NCBI GenBank assembly: GCA_964369685.1 | Contig: CAYJFB010000023.1 | Location: forward strand, 1 to 38,101 | Source: Avidesulfovibrio sp964369685 | Lineage (GTDB): Bacteria > Desulfobacterota > Desulfovibrionia > Desulfovibrionales > Desulfovibrionaceae | DNA length: 38,101 nucleotides | Direction of reading: 5' to 3' | The notes under the pieces: generated by a model | What the model was told of the DNA's origin: nothing | The model's input: the letters and a program-made list of their open reading frames with translations, nothing else | Databases searched by the model: none | In this document: in pieces, positions 1-8,628 of the stretch | Numbering within the stretch: position 1 is the stretch's first letter | Layout: each line of letters begins with the position of its first letter | Made by a program: the position numbers and the translations under genes

Positions 1-188
1 ATTTTTTATCGATAAGTATACTGCACTCTTCAAACATAATGAACGATTCGAATATGCATTCTTCTGTCAGTGACTACACCTATCCTTCGTGCAAAAAGTT
101 TTTATGCGACGTTGCTTTATATGTCAAGTCAAAAATGACCTTTTTTTTACAAAACAACTTCAATTTGCTTTTTTATGAGAGCAAACAT

Positions 189-3100
189 TTACTCAGTCTT
201 TTTTGCTTTCGTTTTATTTCTGCTGAAAAGCTTGACAACCACAACAAAAAAGACGGGAACAAAGAAAATACCCAAAGCCGTTGCCGCAAAGGTCCCACCA
301 ATGATACCCGTACCGATAGCATTTTGACTGCCAGAACCGGCTCCTGTGCTTATTGCAAGCGGCAATACTCCAAGCAAAAACGCTAAAGACGTCATCAAAA
401 TGGGACGCAAACGCATACGCGAAGCTTCAACCGTTGCCATAATGAGATCTTTCCCTTCAGCATGGAGATCCTTGGCAAATTCTACAATCAAAATGGCATT
501 TTTCGCAGAAAGACCGATTGTGGCAAGCATGGCAACCTGAAAATACACGTCATTGGAAAGACCGCGTAAATATGTTGCCGCCAAAGCACCAAATACACCC
601 AACGGCACAACCAACAAGACAGAAATAGGTACACTCCAACTCTCATATAACGCTGCCAAACAAAGAAAAACAACCAAAATAGACAAAGCATACAACATCG
701 GAGCCTGATCACCGGAAAGCCGTTCTTGATATGAAAGTCCTGTCCATTCATAGCCAAAACCGGGCGGAAGTTGTGCAGCAAGACGTTCCATTTCAATCAT
801 GGCCGCACCGGAACTGACACCGGGAGCCGATTCACCCTGAATAGACACTGATGAAATTCCGTTATAACGCTCAAGTCGAGAAGGACCATATGTCCAACTG
901 GCTGAACCGATAGCAGAAAAAGGCACCATATCGCCGTTGTTGTTACGGAAATACCATTTGTTAAAGTCTTCAGGGGTCATCCGTGAATCGATTTCACCTT
1001 GCATATAGACACGTTTAACACGTCCATTATCAAGAAAATCGTCAACATATGCGCTGCCCCATGCTGTCGATAACGTATTGTTGATCGATTCCAAAGACAA
1101 ACCCAGTGAACCCGCTTTTTCACGATCTATTTCGATGCTGTATTGTGGGGTGTCTTCGAGGCCGTTGGGGCGCACTCTGACCAATAAAGGACTTTGAGCT
1201 GCCATGCCAAGCAATTGGTTACGAGCGGCAATCAAGGCCTCATGCCCCATATTGGCGCGATCCTGAAGTTGGAACGTAAAGCCTGTACCATTGCCCAATT
1301 CCATAATCGCAGGCGGTTGGAAGGGAAAAATCATGGCTTCACGAATTTGTGAAAAGGCCACAAAGGAGCGTCCGACAATAGCCGCAACTTTTTTTTCCAC
1401 TTCTTCGCGTTGTGTCCAATCTTTCAAACGCGCAAAAGCCATCCCCGTATTTTGTCCGTTTCCGTTAAAACTAAAACCGGCAACGGTAAGAAGCGATTCG
1501 ATGGTGTCTTTTTCGTTTGCGGTAAAGTAGTCTTCTATTTTCTTGGCAACCGCTTCAGATTCTTCCTGAGTGGCGCCTGCAGGCAACGTATACATAACCA
1601 TCAAAATGCCTTGGTCTTCATCAGGCAAAAAACTACTCGGTAACGTGCGAAACAACCAAAACGTGCCGCCTATGAAAATCAAAAAGAGAAACAGTACACG
1701 GAAAGTACGACGCAAACTCGCCGCAACAATATTTTGATATCGTAATGTTCCGCGATCAAACATTCTATTAAACCAACCAAAAAATCCCCGTTGCGTATGT
1801 GCGTTGCCTTTTGCTTTCAGCATTGTTGCACAAAGTGCGGGCGTAAAAATCACCGCAACAATAACAGAAAAAGTCATGGCCGCAATAATGGTGATTGAAA
1901 ACTGCTGGTAAATAACCCCGACAGAACCGCCAAAAAACGCCATCGGCAAAAACACCGCCGACAAAACCATGGCAATACCCACAAGCGCGCCCGTGATTTG
2001 ATCCATAGATTTTTTGGTGGCTTCTTTTGGTGAAAGATGCTCTTCATGCATCACTCGCTCAACGTTTTCAACAACAACAATGGCGTCGTCCACAAGCAAA
2101 CCGATAGCCAAAACAATCCCAAACATTGTTAGTGTATTGATGCTGAAACCAAAGGCAGCCAAGGCGGCAAAGGTGCCCAAAAGCACAACAGGCACCGCCA
2201 GTGTCGGGATAAGCGTTGCACGCATATCTTGCAGAAAAAGATACATAACCAAGAAAACCAAAAGAATGGCTTCCAATAAGGTCTTGACAACTTCTTCAAT
2301 AGAAATTTTAACAAAAGGCGTGGTGTCAAAAGGTTCGACAACACTCATTCCGGCAGGGAAATACGGCGCCAGTTCGGCAAGCTTTGCACGCACCGCTGTA
2401 ACAACTTCAAGCGCGTTGGCACCCGTTGCCAAGCTGACGGCAAGTGCTGAAGACGGTTTGCCGTTGACACGAGTTTGGATGCTGTAGTTTTCATTGCCAA
2501 GTTCAACACGAGCGACATCACGCAGACGCACCAAAGAGCCGTCTGTGTTAGAACGTAAAATGATGTTTTCAAACTGTTCGGCAGTTTGTAAGCGGCTTTG
2601 TGCCGTCACGGTCACGTTCAGGCGTTGTCCTTGTATAGACGGCGTACCCCCGATTTGTCCCGCAGAAACTTGGGCGTTTTGCGCATGAATGGCTGTAGCC
2701 ACATCCGAAGGAATCATTTTAAAATTTTCCAACTTGGCGGGATCGAGCCATATTCGCATAGCATATGGCGATCCGAACAGCTCGACACTCCCCACACCGG
2801 GTACACGCGACAAGGTATCTTGAATATTGCTGCCGATATAGTCGGCAATATCACCGCTGGTCATAGCGGGATCATCGGAAAGAAAGGCAAAAATGGTCAT
2901 AAACAAGCTTGTTGATTTATCAACAATAACACCTTGTTGCTGAACTTCTGCCGGCAAACGTGACATCGCTTGCTGAACTTTATTTTGTACCTGTACTTGT
3001 GCAATATCAGGATCCGCAGCCACGTCAAAGGTCAATGTGATGTTCACATTGCCCGCCGCATCGCTGGTCGATGATAAATACAGTAAATGATCAAGCCCTT

Positions 3101-3308
3101 GAAGGCGTTGTTCGATGACTTGTGTCACCGAGTCTTCAAGCATTTTAGCCGACGCACCGGGATAACTGGTATTGATGGTGATAGTTGTCGGCGCGATCTG
3201 CGGATATTGGGCAATAGGAAGAGAAAAAATGGACAACACACCCGCCAACATAATGATGATGGCAATAACCCATGCAAAGATAGGTCTGTCAATAAAAAAG
3301 CGTGCCAT
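189..3308 (-). CDS. acrB: RND multidrug efflux pump, inner-membrane subunit (AcrB/MexB, HAE1 family)
   Basis: Proton-driven inner-membrane pump that moves drugs and other amphiphiles from periplasm and membrane into an outer-membrane channel. The 1039-residue length is normal for the HAE1 family (AcrB is 1049). The N-terminus MARFFIDRPIFAWV is the family signature. Two adjacent aspartates of the proton relay lie in TM4 (GLLVDDAIVVVENV) at residues 407 and 408, the same numbers as in AcrB. The relay lysine is present in GLSAKNAILIVEFAKD in the C-terminal half. Two large periplasmic loops separate the two sets of membrane segments. The ATG has an AAGGA ribosome-binding site 8-9 bases upstream. 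It lies 140 bp downstream of the adaptor gene on the same strand, so the two are probably one operon. No outer-membrane channel gene follows within the window. Confidence 0.97.
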   Translation of the reverse strand: MARFFIDRPIFAWVIAIIIMLAGVLSIFSLPIAQYPQIAPTTITINTSYPGASAKMLEDSVTQVIEQRLQGLDHLLYLSSTSDAAGNVNITLTFDVAADPDIAQVQVQNKVQQAMSRLPAEVQQQGVIVDKSTSLFMTIFAFLSDDPAMTSGDIADYIGSNIQDTLSRVPGVGSVELFGSPYAMRIWLDPAKLENFKMIPSDVATAIHAQNAQVSAGQIGGTPSIQGQRLNVTVTAQSRLQTAEQFENIILRSNTDGSLVRLRDVARVELGNENYSIQTRVNGKPSSALAVSLATGANALEVVTAVRAKLAELAPYFPAGMSVVEPFDTTPFVKISIEEVVKTLLEAILLVFLVMYLFLQDMRATLIPTLAVPVVLLGTFAALAAFGFSINTLTMFGIVLAIGLLVDDAIVVVENVERVMHEEHLSPKEATKKSMDQITGALVGIAMVLSAVFLPMAFFGGSVGVIYQQFSITIIAAMTFSVIVAVIFTPALCATMLKAKGNAHTQRGFFGWFNRMFDRGTLRYQNIVAASLRRTFRVLFLFLIFIGGTFWLFRTLPSSFLPDEDQGILMVMYTLPAGATQEESEAVAKKIEDYFTANEKDTIESLLTVAGFSFNGNGQNTGMAFARLKDWTQREEVEKKVAAIVGRSFVAFSQIREAMIFPFQPPAIMELGNGTGFTFQLQDRANMGHEALIAARNQLLGMAAQSPLLVRVRPNGLEDTPQYSIEIDREKAGSLGLSLESINNTLSTAWGSAYVDDFLDNGRVKRVYMQGEIDSRMTPEDFNKWYFRNNNGDMVPFSAIGSASWTYGPSRLERYNGISSVSIQGESAPGVSSGAAMIEMERLAAQLPPGFGYEWTGLSYQERLSGDQAPMLYALSILVVFLCLAALYESWSVPISVLLVVPLGVFGALAATYLRGLSNDVYFQVAMLATIGLSAKNAILIVEFAKDLHAEGKDLIMATVEASRMRLRPILMTSLAFLLGVLPLAISTGAGSGSQNAIGTGIIGGTFAATALGIFFVPVFFVVVVKLFSRNKTKAKKTE

Positions 3309-3448
3309 GAAAAATCCTTTTGAGCCTTATTTGTCCGATACGCGAACACTGTGAGCACAGTTTCCACGATGGTCGATTAAAAAAAAGAACACACACTGAG
3401 TACAAGAGCATCTTGTGTGTACTTGTCACCTGACATCTTCAAAAAGAT

Positions 3449-4648
3449 TTATGATGCAGGTACGGCTGCAGGATTTGTATTCTCTTGTGCGGGCGGCGTA
3501 TCGGCAACAATGCGTACGGGAGCACCGGGACGAATCCGTTGTAAGCCCTCAACAATCAAACGATCGCCTGCTTGAAGCCCTGAAGTGACAACCCAATTGC
3601 TACCGTGTGTACGGCTTGTGGTAACGGCGCGTTGTTCAACCATGTTTTCTGCGTTCACAACATACGCAAAAGCTCTGCCCAAATTGTCACGCTGGATACC
3701 GCGTTGTGAAACGATGATGGCGTTTTCGTCTATGCCTTCGGTCAATTCCGCGCGCACATACATGTTCGGCAACAGTTCTACTTCAGGATTGGGGAACAGC
3801 GCACGCAAAGTGACCACGCCTGTTGTGGGATCAACGCTTACATCGGTAAATTGCAATTCACCCTCATGCGGATATGGCGTGCCGTCTTCAAAATACAATT
3901 TCACAACCGCGTTGGCAGCTTGATTTTGTTGTAATTCTCCCGCGGCAAAAGCACGACGCAAACGCAACAACTCATTGCTTGATTGCGTCACATCCACATA
4001 CATAGGATCAAGCTGTTGTACGGTTGCCAACGAAGCGGCCTGATTTTCCGTCACCAAGGCGCCGGGCGTGATGCTTGACTTACCAATACGTCCTGAAATA
4101 GGAGCTTGCACTTTAGTGTATGCCAAGCGAATTTTTGCATTTTCTGCAGCGGCTTTTTGGATACCGACTTCGGCAACGGCTTGTTTGTATGCGGCTTGCG
4201 CGTCTTCAAATTCTTGACGGCTCACGGCGTTGGTGTTGATCAAATTTTTAAAGCGTTGCATTTTTAACTGTGTCGGAACAACATTGGCTTCGGCGCGATC
4301 AAGCGATGCCACGGCACTGTCGTATTGTGCTTGATAGGTTGCGGGATCGATTTGATACAGCGTATCTCCTTGTTTGACATCAGAACCTTCTTGAAAAAGA
4401 CGTGACTGAATAATACCGCTCACCTGTGGACGCACTTCGGCAATCTGAAACGGTGACGTACGCCCTGCCAATTCCGTTGTGAAGGTCACTTTTTGTGGTG
4501 CAACCACTTCTATTTTAACTTCAGGTGCCGGTGCGGCACCCATCGTTGGTTTCGAATCATTGCCCTCACAAGCAACAAGGCCAAAGAATGCCAGCATCAT
4601 AGAACTCATCAATGCGACACGAGAAGATTTTTGAAGCAAAATAGTCAT
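3449..4648 (-). CDS. acrA: RND efflux periplasmic adaptor lipoprotein (AcrA/MexA family)
   Basis: Membrane fusion protein linking the RND pump to an outer-membrane channel. It is 399 residues. The signal peptide has a lipobox LVAC with the lipidated cysteine at residue 27, so it should be anchored in the inner membrane facing the periplasm. The order is the family order: first lipoyl half (GRTSPFQIAEVRPQVSGII), an alpha-hairpin rich in Ala, Gln and Lys (about residues 100-170), second lipoyl half (YTKVQAPISGRIGKSSITPGA), then beta-barrel and membrane-proximal domains. The C-terminus is Pro/Ala-rich. A GGAG ribosome-binding site precedes the ATG. It is the first gene of the efflux operon, with a strong palindrome at 4670-4697 directly upstream. 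Confidence 0.96.
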   Translation of the reverse strand: MTILLQKSSRVALMSSMMLAFFGLVACEGNDSKPTMGAAPAPEVKIEVVAPQKVTFTTELAGRTSPFQIAEVRPQVSGIIQSRLFQEGSDVKQGDTLYQIDPATYQAQYDSAVASLDRAEANVVPTQLKMQRFKNLINTNAVSRQEFEDAQAAYKQAVAEVGIQKAAAENAKIRLAYTKVQAPISGRIGKSSITPGALVTENQAASLATVQQLDPMYVDVTQSSNELLRLRRAFAAGELQQNQAANAVVKLYFEDGTPYPHEGELQFTDVSVDPTTGVVTLRALFPNPEVELLPNMYVRAELTEGIDENAIIVSQRGIQRDNLGRAFAYVVNAENMVEQRAVTTSRTHGSNWVVTSGLQAGDRLIVEGLQRIRPGAPVRIVADTPPAQENTNPAAVPAS

Positions 4649-4669
4649 GGAGAATCTCCAAAAGTTTGC

Positions 4670-4697
4670 TCAAGAATTTCTGATCAAAAATTCTTGA
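4670..4697. promoter_or_regulatory. 28-bp palindromic operator candidate upstream of the efflux operon
   Basis: Arms TCAAGAATTT (4670-4679) and AAATTCTTGA (4688-4697) are perfect inverted repeats, and the spacer contains TGATCA, so only one base pair of the 28 breaks the symmetry. The site starts 22 bp upstream of the acrA ATG. The size and position fit an operator for a TetR- or MarR-type repressor, which commonly controls such pumps. No regulator gene is adjacent, so the protein that binds is unknown. Confidence 0.6.
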
Positions 4698-4943
4698 TAA
4701 AGATGTTATATGTTAGCAAAAAAAAACAATTTTTCTGTATTTGAATCATATAGTCCACATTCATTCCAAAACTTTATAATATACTCAACATCTTAAAAAA
4801 TCAAGAAGCCCCCTGCTCTGTTTTGGACGTCTTTTTTTCTAAAGACTTTATTTCCAAAACTCTATGGGCAGGAGTCCTTTGTTATTGATAGAACACACCA
4901 ACATCACAGAACCGTTAGTTCGTTTGTGTAGAAATAAATGTAA

Positions 4944-5852
4944 TCATTTTTTTTGAATATTGCCGGAGTACATAATACTGCGATGCGAATTCCACGCCAT
5001 AAGTGCCAAAGCAATCCAAATACATATAAATGTAAACCAACGATAATTCGGAACAAATTCATTATAAAGAAACAATGCCACAAGCAACGACTCCGACGGA
5101 GAAATGTATTGAATAAATCCCAAGGTCGTTAAACGGACATGGCGTGCGGCATATATATATAATGCCATAGGAATACTTGTAAAAATCCCTCCAAAAACAA
5201 GAAAAAACACATCCCGCCAAGCACCCACATACAAGGCTCCCTCAGCATTCCATGTCAGCCAAAGAATCCATACCAAAGCAAAAGGCATAAGAAAAAGCGA
5301 CTCAATCAATAATCCGGGTAACGCTTCAATGTTAATCGTTTTTCGTAAAAATGCATACAACGCAAAAGAAGACGCCAAAGCCAACGCTACATAAGGCACA
5401 CTGCCAAAAAGAAGTAAAGCCCAAAAAACACCAATCCCGGCAATACAAACTGCCAAAAGTTGTAACCGACTCAACTGCTCACGCAATAATAAAAAACCAA
5501 ACAAAACATTACAAAGCGGACTAAGAAAATATCCTAAACTGGTTTCAGTAATGTGATTATTGTTGACAGCCCAAATATATAAAAACCAATTCACAGCAAT
5601 GAGTAAGGAGCTCAATATAAGCCGCATGACCGTGTACAAAGAAGAAAAAGCACAAAACGTTTCTGACCAACGTCGTTGTACAGTCACTGCACAAGCAAAA
5701 AAAATACATGAAAAAACAACACGATAAGCTAAAATTTCCAACGCAGGAACAGTTTCAAGCAAACGCCAATAAATCGGCAACAATCCCCACATGATTGATG
5801 CGGCAAAAACCGCACGCAATCCGTGAGGCGTATCGCTTTGAGTAGGATTCAT
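4944..5852 (-). CDS. rarD: RarD-type EamA-family permease
   Basis: Predicted inner-membrane transporter of the drug/metabolite (EamA) superfamily, RarD branch; the substrate of this branch is poorly defined. The 302-residue protein has about ten hydrophobic segments in two EamA repeats. The N-terminal stretch WGLLPIYWRLLETVPALEIL followed by YRVVFS is the RarD signature. NWFLYIWAVNNNHITETSLG and YFLSPLCNVLFG match the conserved end of the first repeat, and LGFIQYISPSESLLVALFLYNE the second. A GGGGA ribosome-binding site lies upstream of the ATG. The gene is on the same strand as the efflux operon but about 300 bp away, and is probably a separate transcription unit. Confidence 0.92.
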   Translation of the reverse strand: MNPTQSDTPHGLRAVFAASIMWGLLPIYWRLLETVPALEILAYRVVFSCIFFACAVTVQRRWSETFCAFSSLYTVMRLILSSLLIAVNWFLYIWAVNNNHITETSLGYFLSPLCNVLFGFLLLREQLSRLQLLAVCIAGIGVFWALLLFGSVPYVALALASSFALYAFLRKTINIEALPGLLIESLFLMPFALVWILWLTWNAEGALYVGAWRDVFFLVFGGIFTSIPMALYIYAARHVRLTTLGFIQYISPSESLLVALFLYNEFVPNYRWFTFICIWIALALMAWNSHRSIMYSGNIQKK

Positions 5853-5974
5853 GCATCATTCCCCAAAAAAATTGTTACAGAATCATAAATAAACAGGCGT
5901 GATTACCATTGACAAAATTGATATATATAATGCCGTCAAGCATGTCATAAAAAAAGCATACAACGTGTGTACTC

Positions 5975-7021
5975 TTATATGGGGTTGCCTGAATCTGATG
6001 TTGTTGGCGAGGGGATTTCTGTTTTATGAAATTTATTTTTAAGCCAATCGGTTATTGTTGAAAAGGATGTGTTCGGTACGCTGTGCTTGCTTGTGATCTC
6101 TTTCAACAGTGTTGGTGAAATGTGAATAACGGCTTGCTTCAATGTGTTTTCAAGCCATGTGTCATAAGCTACAGCTTCTTTTTTATCTAACAGCAATTGT
6201 TCTATTTTCTGATAGGCTTCAACATTTGTCAGTTTTTCCTCTTTATCCAATACATGAACAACAAAAAAAGCATATGTGTCATCAAGGTGATGTATTGCTG
6301 TAGGAACGTTCAGCGTACTCTGTTCTATAATACTGCGCCATTCCGGAGAAATTCGTGCAAGAGGAAGGGTAAAAGTTTGTTTACGCACCGCTTGCACTTC
6401 TTGTTTTTTTTCAAGCAATCGTGCGTATTCTTTTTCAATAACTTCTTTTTCTTGATCGGAGTAAAGCGTGAAGGAAGCTTGCTCCGGACGCATAAAATCT
6501 GTTGCATGCAAGCTATAGTACTTTTCAATTTCTTCAGCAGAAACATGAATTGTCGGGCGTAAAAGTTCTTCTTGAAACACCCTGGTCACAATACGAATAT
6601 GAGAGATTTTATGCCATTGTTCAAGTTCGTCATCATTCACAAACTCTTTATCTACAAAGTTATGTAACGCTTCTGCTTGCAGTGTGTTTTCGGAGATATG
6701 AACTTTTTTCTCTGCAATAGGAATTTTTTCTTTTTCAAGAGCTTGGGTCATCAACTCAAAAGCAATAAGTTCATACAATGTATTTTGATAATTCTCTTGT
6801 ATTGATTGCAGATCGAGCGGTTGATCAGAAGCAAAACCATAGAGCATATCGCTATATGCTTTCAGATCTTGCAAAAATATGGGACGATCGTTGACGGTTG
6901 CCACAGTACCGTGAGGCAATTTTGTTTCAAAACACCCAGTGAGTAAAAAAACGAAAAAAAAACCAATCCCCAAGCAAAAACGTATGGGGATTGTTGTGTG
7001 CAATGCTCTTATGAACGGCAT
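5975..7021 (-). CDS. SurA/PpiC-like periplasmic peptidyl-prolyl isomerase, lipoprotein
   Basis: Probable periplasmic folding factor. I start it at ATG 7021 (348 residues) because the protein then begins MPFIRALHTT, with two arginines, a hydrophobic core and lipobox LLTGC (Cys30). Longer reading upstream would begin at TTG and overlap the preceding gene by 62 bases. The weak point is that no clear ribosome-binding site precedes 7021, so translation may be coupled to the upstream gene, which ends 19 bases before. After the lipobox comes VATVNDRPI, the usual opening of SurA-type N-terminal domains, then helical segments, a PPIase-like region (about residues 180-265) and a C-terminal helix. The parvulin core looks divergent, so a chaperone without isomerase activity is possible. 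It follows the TPR gene and probably shares its transcript. Confidence 0.75.
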   Translation of the reverse strand: MPFIRALHTTIPIRFCLGIGFFFVFLLTGCFETKLPHGTVATVNDRPIFLQDLKAYSDMLYGFASDQPLDLQSIQENYQNTLYELIAFELMTQALEKEKIPIAEKKVHISENTLQAEALHNFVDKEFVNDDELEQWHKISHIRIVTRVFQEELLRPTIHVSAEEIEKYYSLHATDFMRPEQASFTLYSDQEKEVIEKEYARLLEKKQEVQAVRKQTFTLPLARISPEWRSIIEQSTLNVPTAIHHLDDTYAFFVVHVLDKEEKLTNVEAYQKIEQLLLDKKEAVAYDTWLENTLKQAVIHISPTLLKEITSKHSVPNTSFSTITDWLKNKFHKTEIPSPTTSDSGNPI

Positions 7022-7040
7022 CTTGTTTTTTTGTATTGTA

Positions 7041-8408
7041 TTATTGTTGTAAAACCATAGCCAAGGCTTTTTGTGCATGTTCATTGGACGGATCGCTTTC
7101 AAGGGAGAGTTCCAAACAGTATTTTGCTTGGGTATAGTGTTTTTCGCGCATTAAAATAATGCCCATATTATACGCTGTCGACGCAGATGATTGCGGAAGG
7201 TTTTTATTCATTTTTAACGCTTTAAGCAGAAATGTACAGGCTTGTTTAAAATCTTTTCCCGTAGCATAGGCCATACCGACGTTATAGTATAAAAATTCGT
7301 CGTTCGGTGTTATTTTGATAGCTTTTTTATATTCTGCCAAAGCTTCTTTCCACAATCCTTGACGCCGCAGATGAAGACCGAGACGGTTCAGAACCGCGGC
7401 GTCTTCACGTGTCAAAGCGTTTGCAGGAATGTGTTCCAAAGACTTCTGTAAATATTTATTGGCAAGTTCCGGATCGGTTTTTTCATACACACTGGCAATG
7501 CGTTTACCGATTGAACGCGCAAGATTGGCGGCATCGCGTGACGCACGTTCAATGGCTTCCGTAAAAAACTGTTCAGCTTTATCGTGTTGATTGGCTTGCA
7601 AATAAATTTCTCCGATTTCAACTTTTCGTTCTGCATTGAGCGGCGAAAGCTGATTGAGCATTTGCAAATAATAAAGACGGCGTTCCACATTACCTGTTAT
7701 TGTATAAAAATCAACAAGTCGCAACAGCGGTTCAAGGTACATATCGGCATTTTTACTTGCCGTTTCATAGGCTTCTCGAGCGGATTCGAGTTCACCAAGT
7801 GCCATATAGGCATCTCCGCGCACCAACAGACCTGTGGCACTGTTTGGCTTTAAGCGAATGATTTCATTACAAAGTCTCAGGGCATCTTGCGGACGTTCTT
7901 CTGCCAAAGCCAACTTGGCAGCATCAATAATTTGTCCGAGTTTTGATTGAGGTTTGAGAGTAAACGCCATTTTTTCAATCAAGCTGTTCATAGAGACGGG
8001 TTTGATGATCATGCTGTCTGCCCCGACTTCGTGCAAAAGCATCAAACGATTTTTTTCAGCTGTATCTGTCAGCGCAATGATATGAATCGCAGCAAAAGCG
8101 GCTTTAAATTCTTTCACCATTCCGCTCAAATCTTGTCTCATGAGTTGCCGTTCAATAAACACGAGCGGCGGTGTTTGGGGGCTGTATTGAGAATAGAGTT
8201 CTTTACGAAAGAGTTCACTGTCATGCATACAAGTCAAGACTTCGGGTTGTTTAATCCCCAAACCTTTTGCAAGTGACATCCGCAACAATGACAAAAAAAT
8301 CTGATCATCACTGAGAGCAAAAATGCGTCCATTTTTTGTAATATAATCAACAACCGTTTTATTATATTGTGCTTGTTGATTTCTCAAAGCCATTTGTGCT
8401 GTGCTCAT
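7041..8408 (-). CDS. Degenerate receiver domain fused to TPR repeats
   Basis: Cytoplasmic protein of 455 residues from ATG 8408, chosen because AGGAGG lies 10 bases upstream; a longer reading to 8471 lacks this. Residues about 28-150 look like a CheY-type receiver: acidic pair Asp34-Asp35, a beta-strand LVFIE ending in Glu86 where the phosphorylated Asp is expected, Thr114 in IIALT and Lys136 in IIKPV. The rest is tetratricopeptide repeats, for example LALAEERPQDALRLCNEII, RGDAYMALGELESAREAYE and YYNVGMAYATGKDFKQACTF. There is no output DNA-binding or enzymatic domain, so it is probably a scaffold acting through protein contacts. The gene ends 19 bases before the SurA-like lipoprotein, suggesting one transcript. 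The Asp-to-Glu replacement is the odd point. Confidence 0.82.
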   Translation of the reverse strand: MSTAQMALRNQQAQYNKTVVDYITKNGRIFALSDDQIFLSLLRMSLAKGLGIKQPEVLTCMHDSELFRKELYSQYSPQTPPLVFIERQLMRQDLSGMVKEFKAAFAAIHIIALTDTAEKNRLMLLHEVGADSMIIKPVSMNSLIEKMAFTLKPQSKLGQIIDAAKLALAEERPQDALRLCNEIIRLKPNSATGLLVRGDAYMALGELESAREAYETASKNADMYLEPLLRLVDFYTITGNVERRLYYLQMLNQLSPLNAERKVEIGEIYLQANQHDKAEQFFTEAIERASRDAANLARSIGKRIASVYEKTDPELANKYLQKSLEHIPANALTREDAAVLNRLGLHLRRQGLWKEALAEYKKAIKITPNDEFLYYNVGMAYATGKDFKQACTFLLKALKMNKNLPQSSASTAYNMGIILMREKHYTQAKYCLELSLESDPSNEHAQKALAMVLQQ

Positions 8409-8628
8409 GGGCACGTATCCTCCTGATCGGCATATGAAGGGGGATATCTTTATCCCTCTTGCTGCCTGCAAAGAGCCTATCGTTTCTTGTGCAAGTGAAC
8501 AACTCTTTTTTCAATATATTTTTTGGCATAATCCATTTTTATACCAAGACCTACTCAATTATTATATCTTATTGTTATATCTTATTTTAGATACAGACGT
8601 CAAATCATAGTTTGTATGGGATCAACAA

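Noticed and set aside
2014..2487. 157-codon plus-strand frame inside acrB
   Set aside because: Antisense to the conserved RND pump TM4 region; no independent evidence of coding.
4829..4846. Inverted repeat GTCTTT/AAAGAC downstream of rarD as a terminator
   Set aside because: A 6-bp AT-rich stem with no T-run after it on the minus strand.
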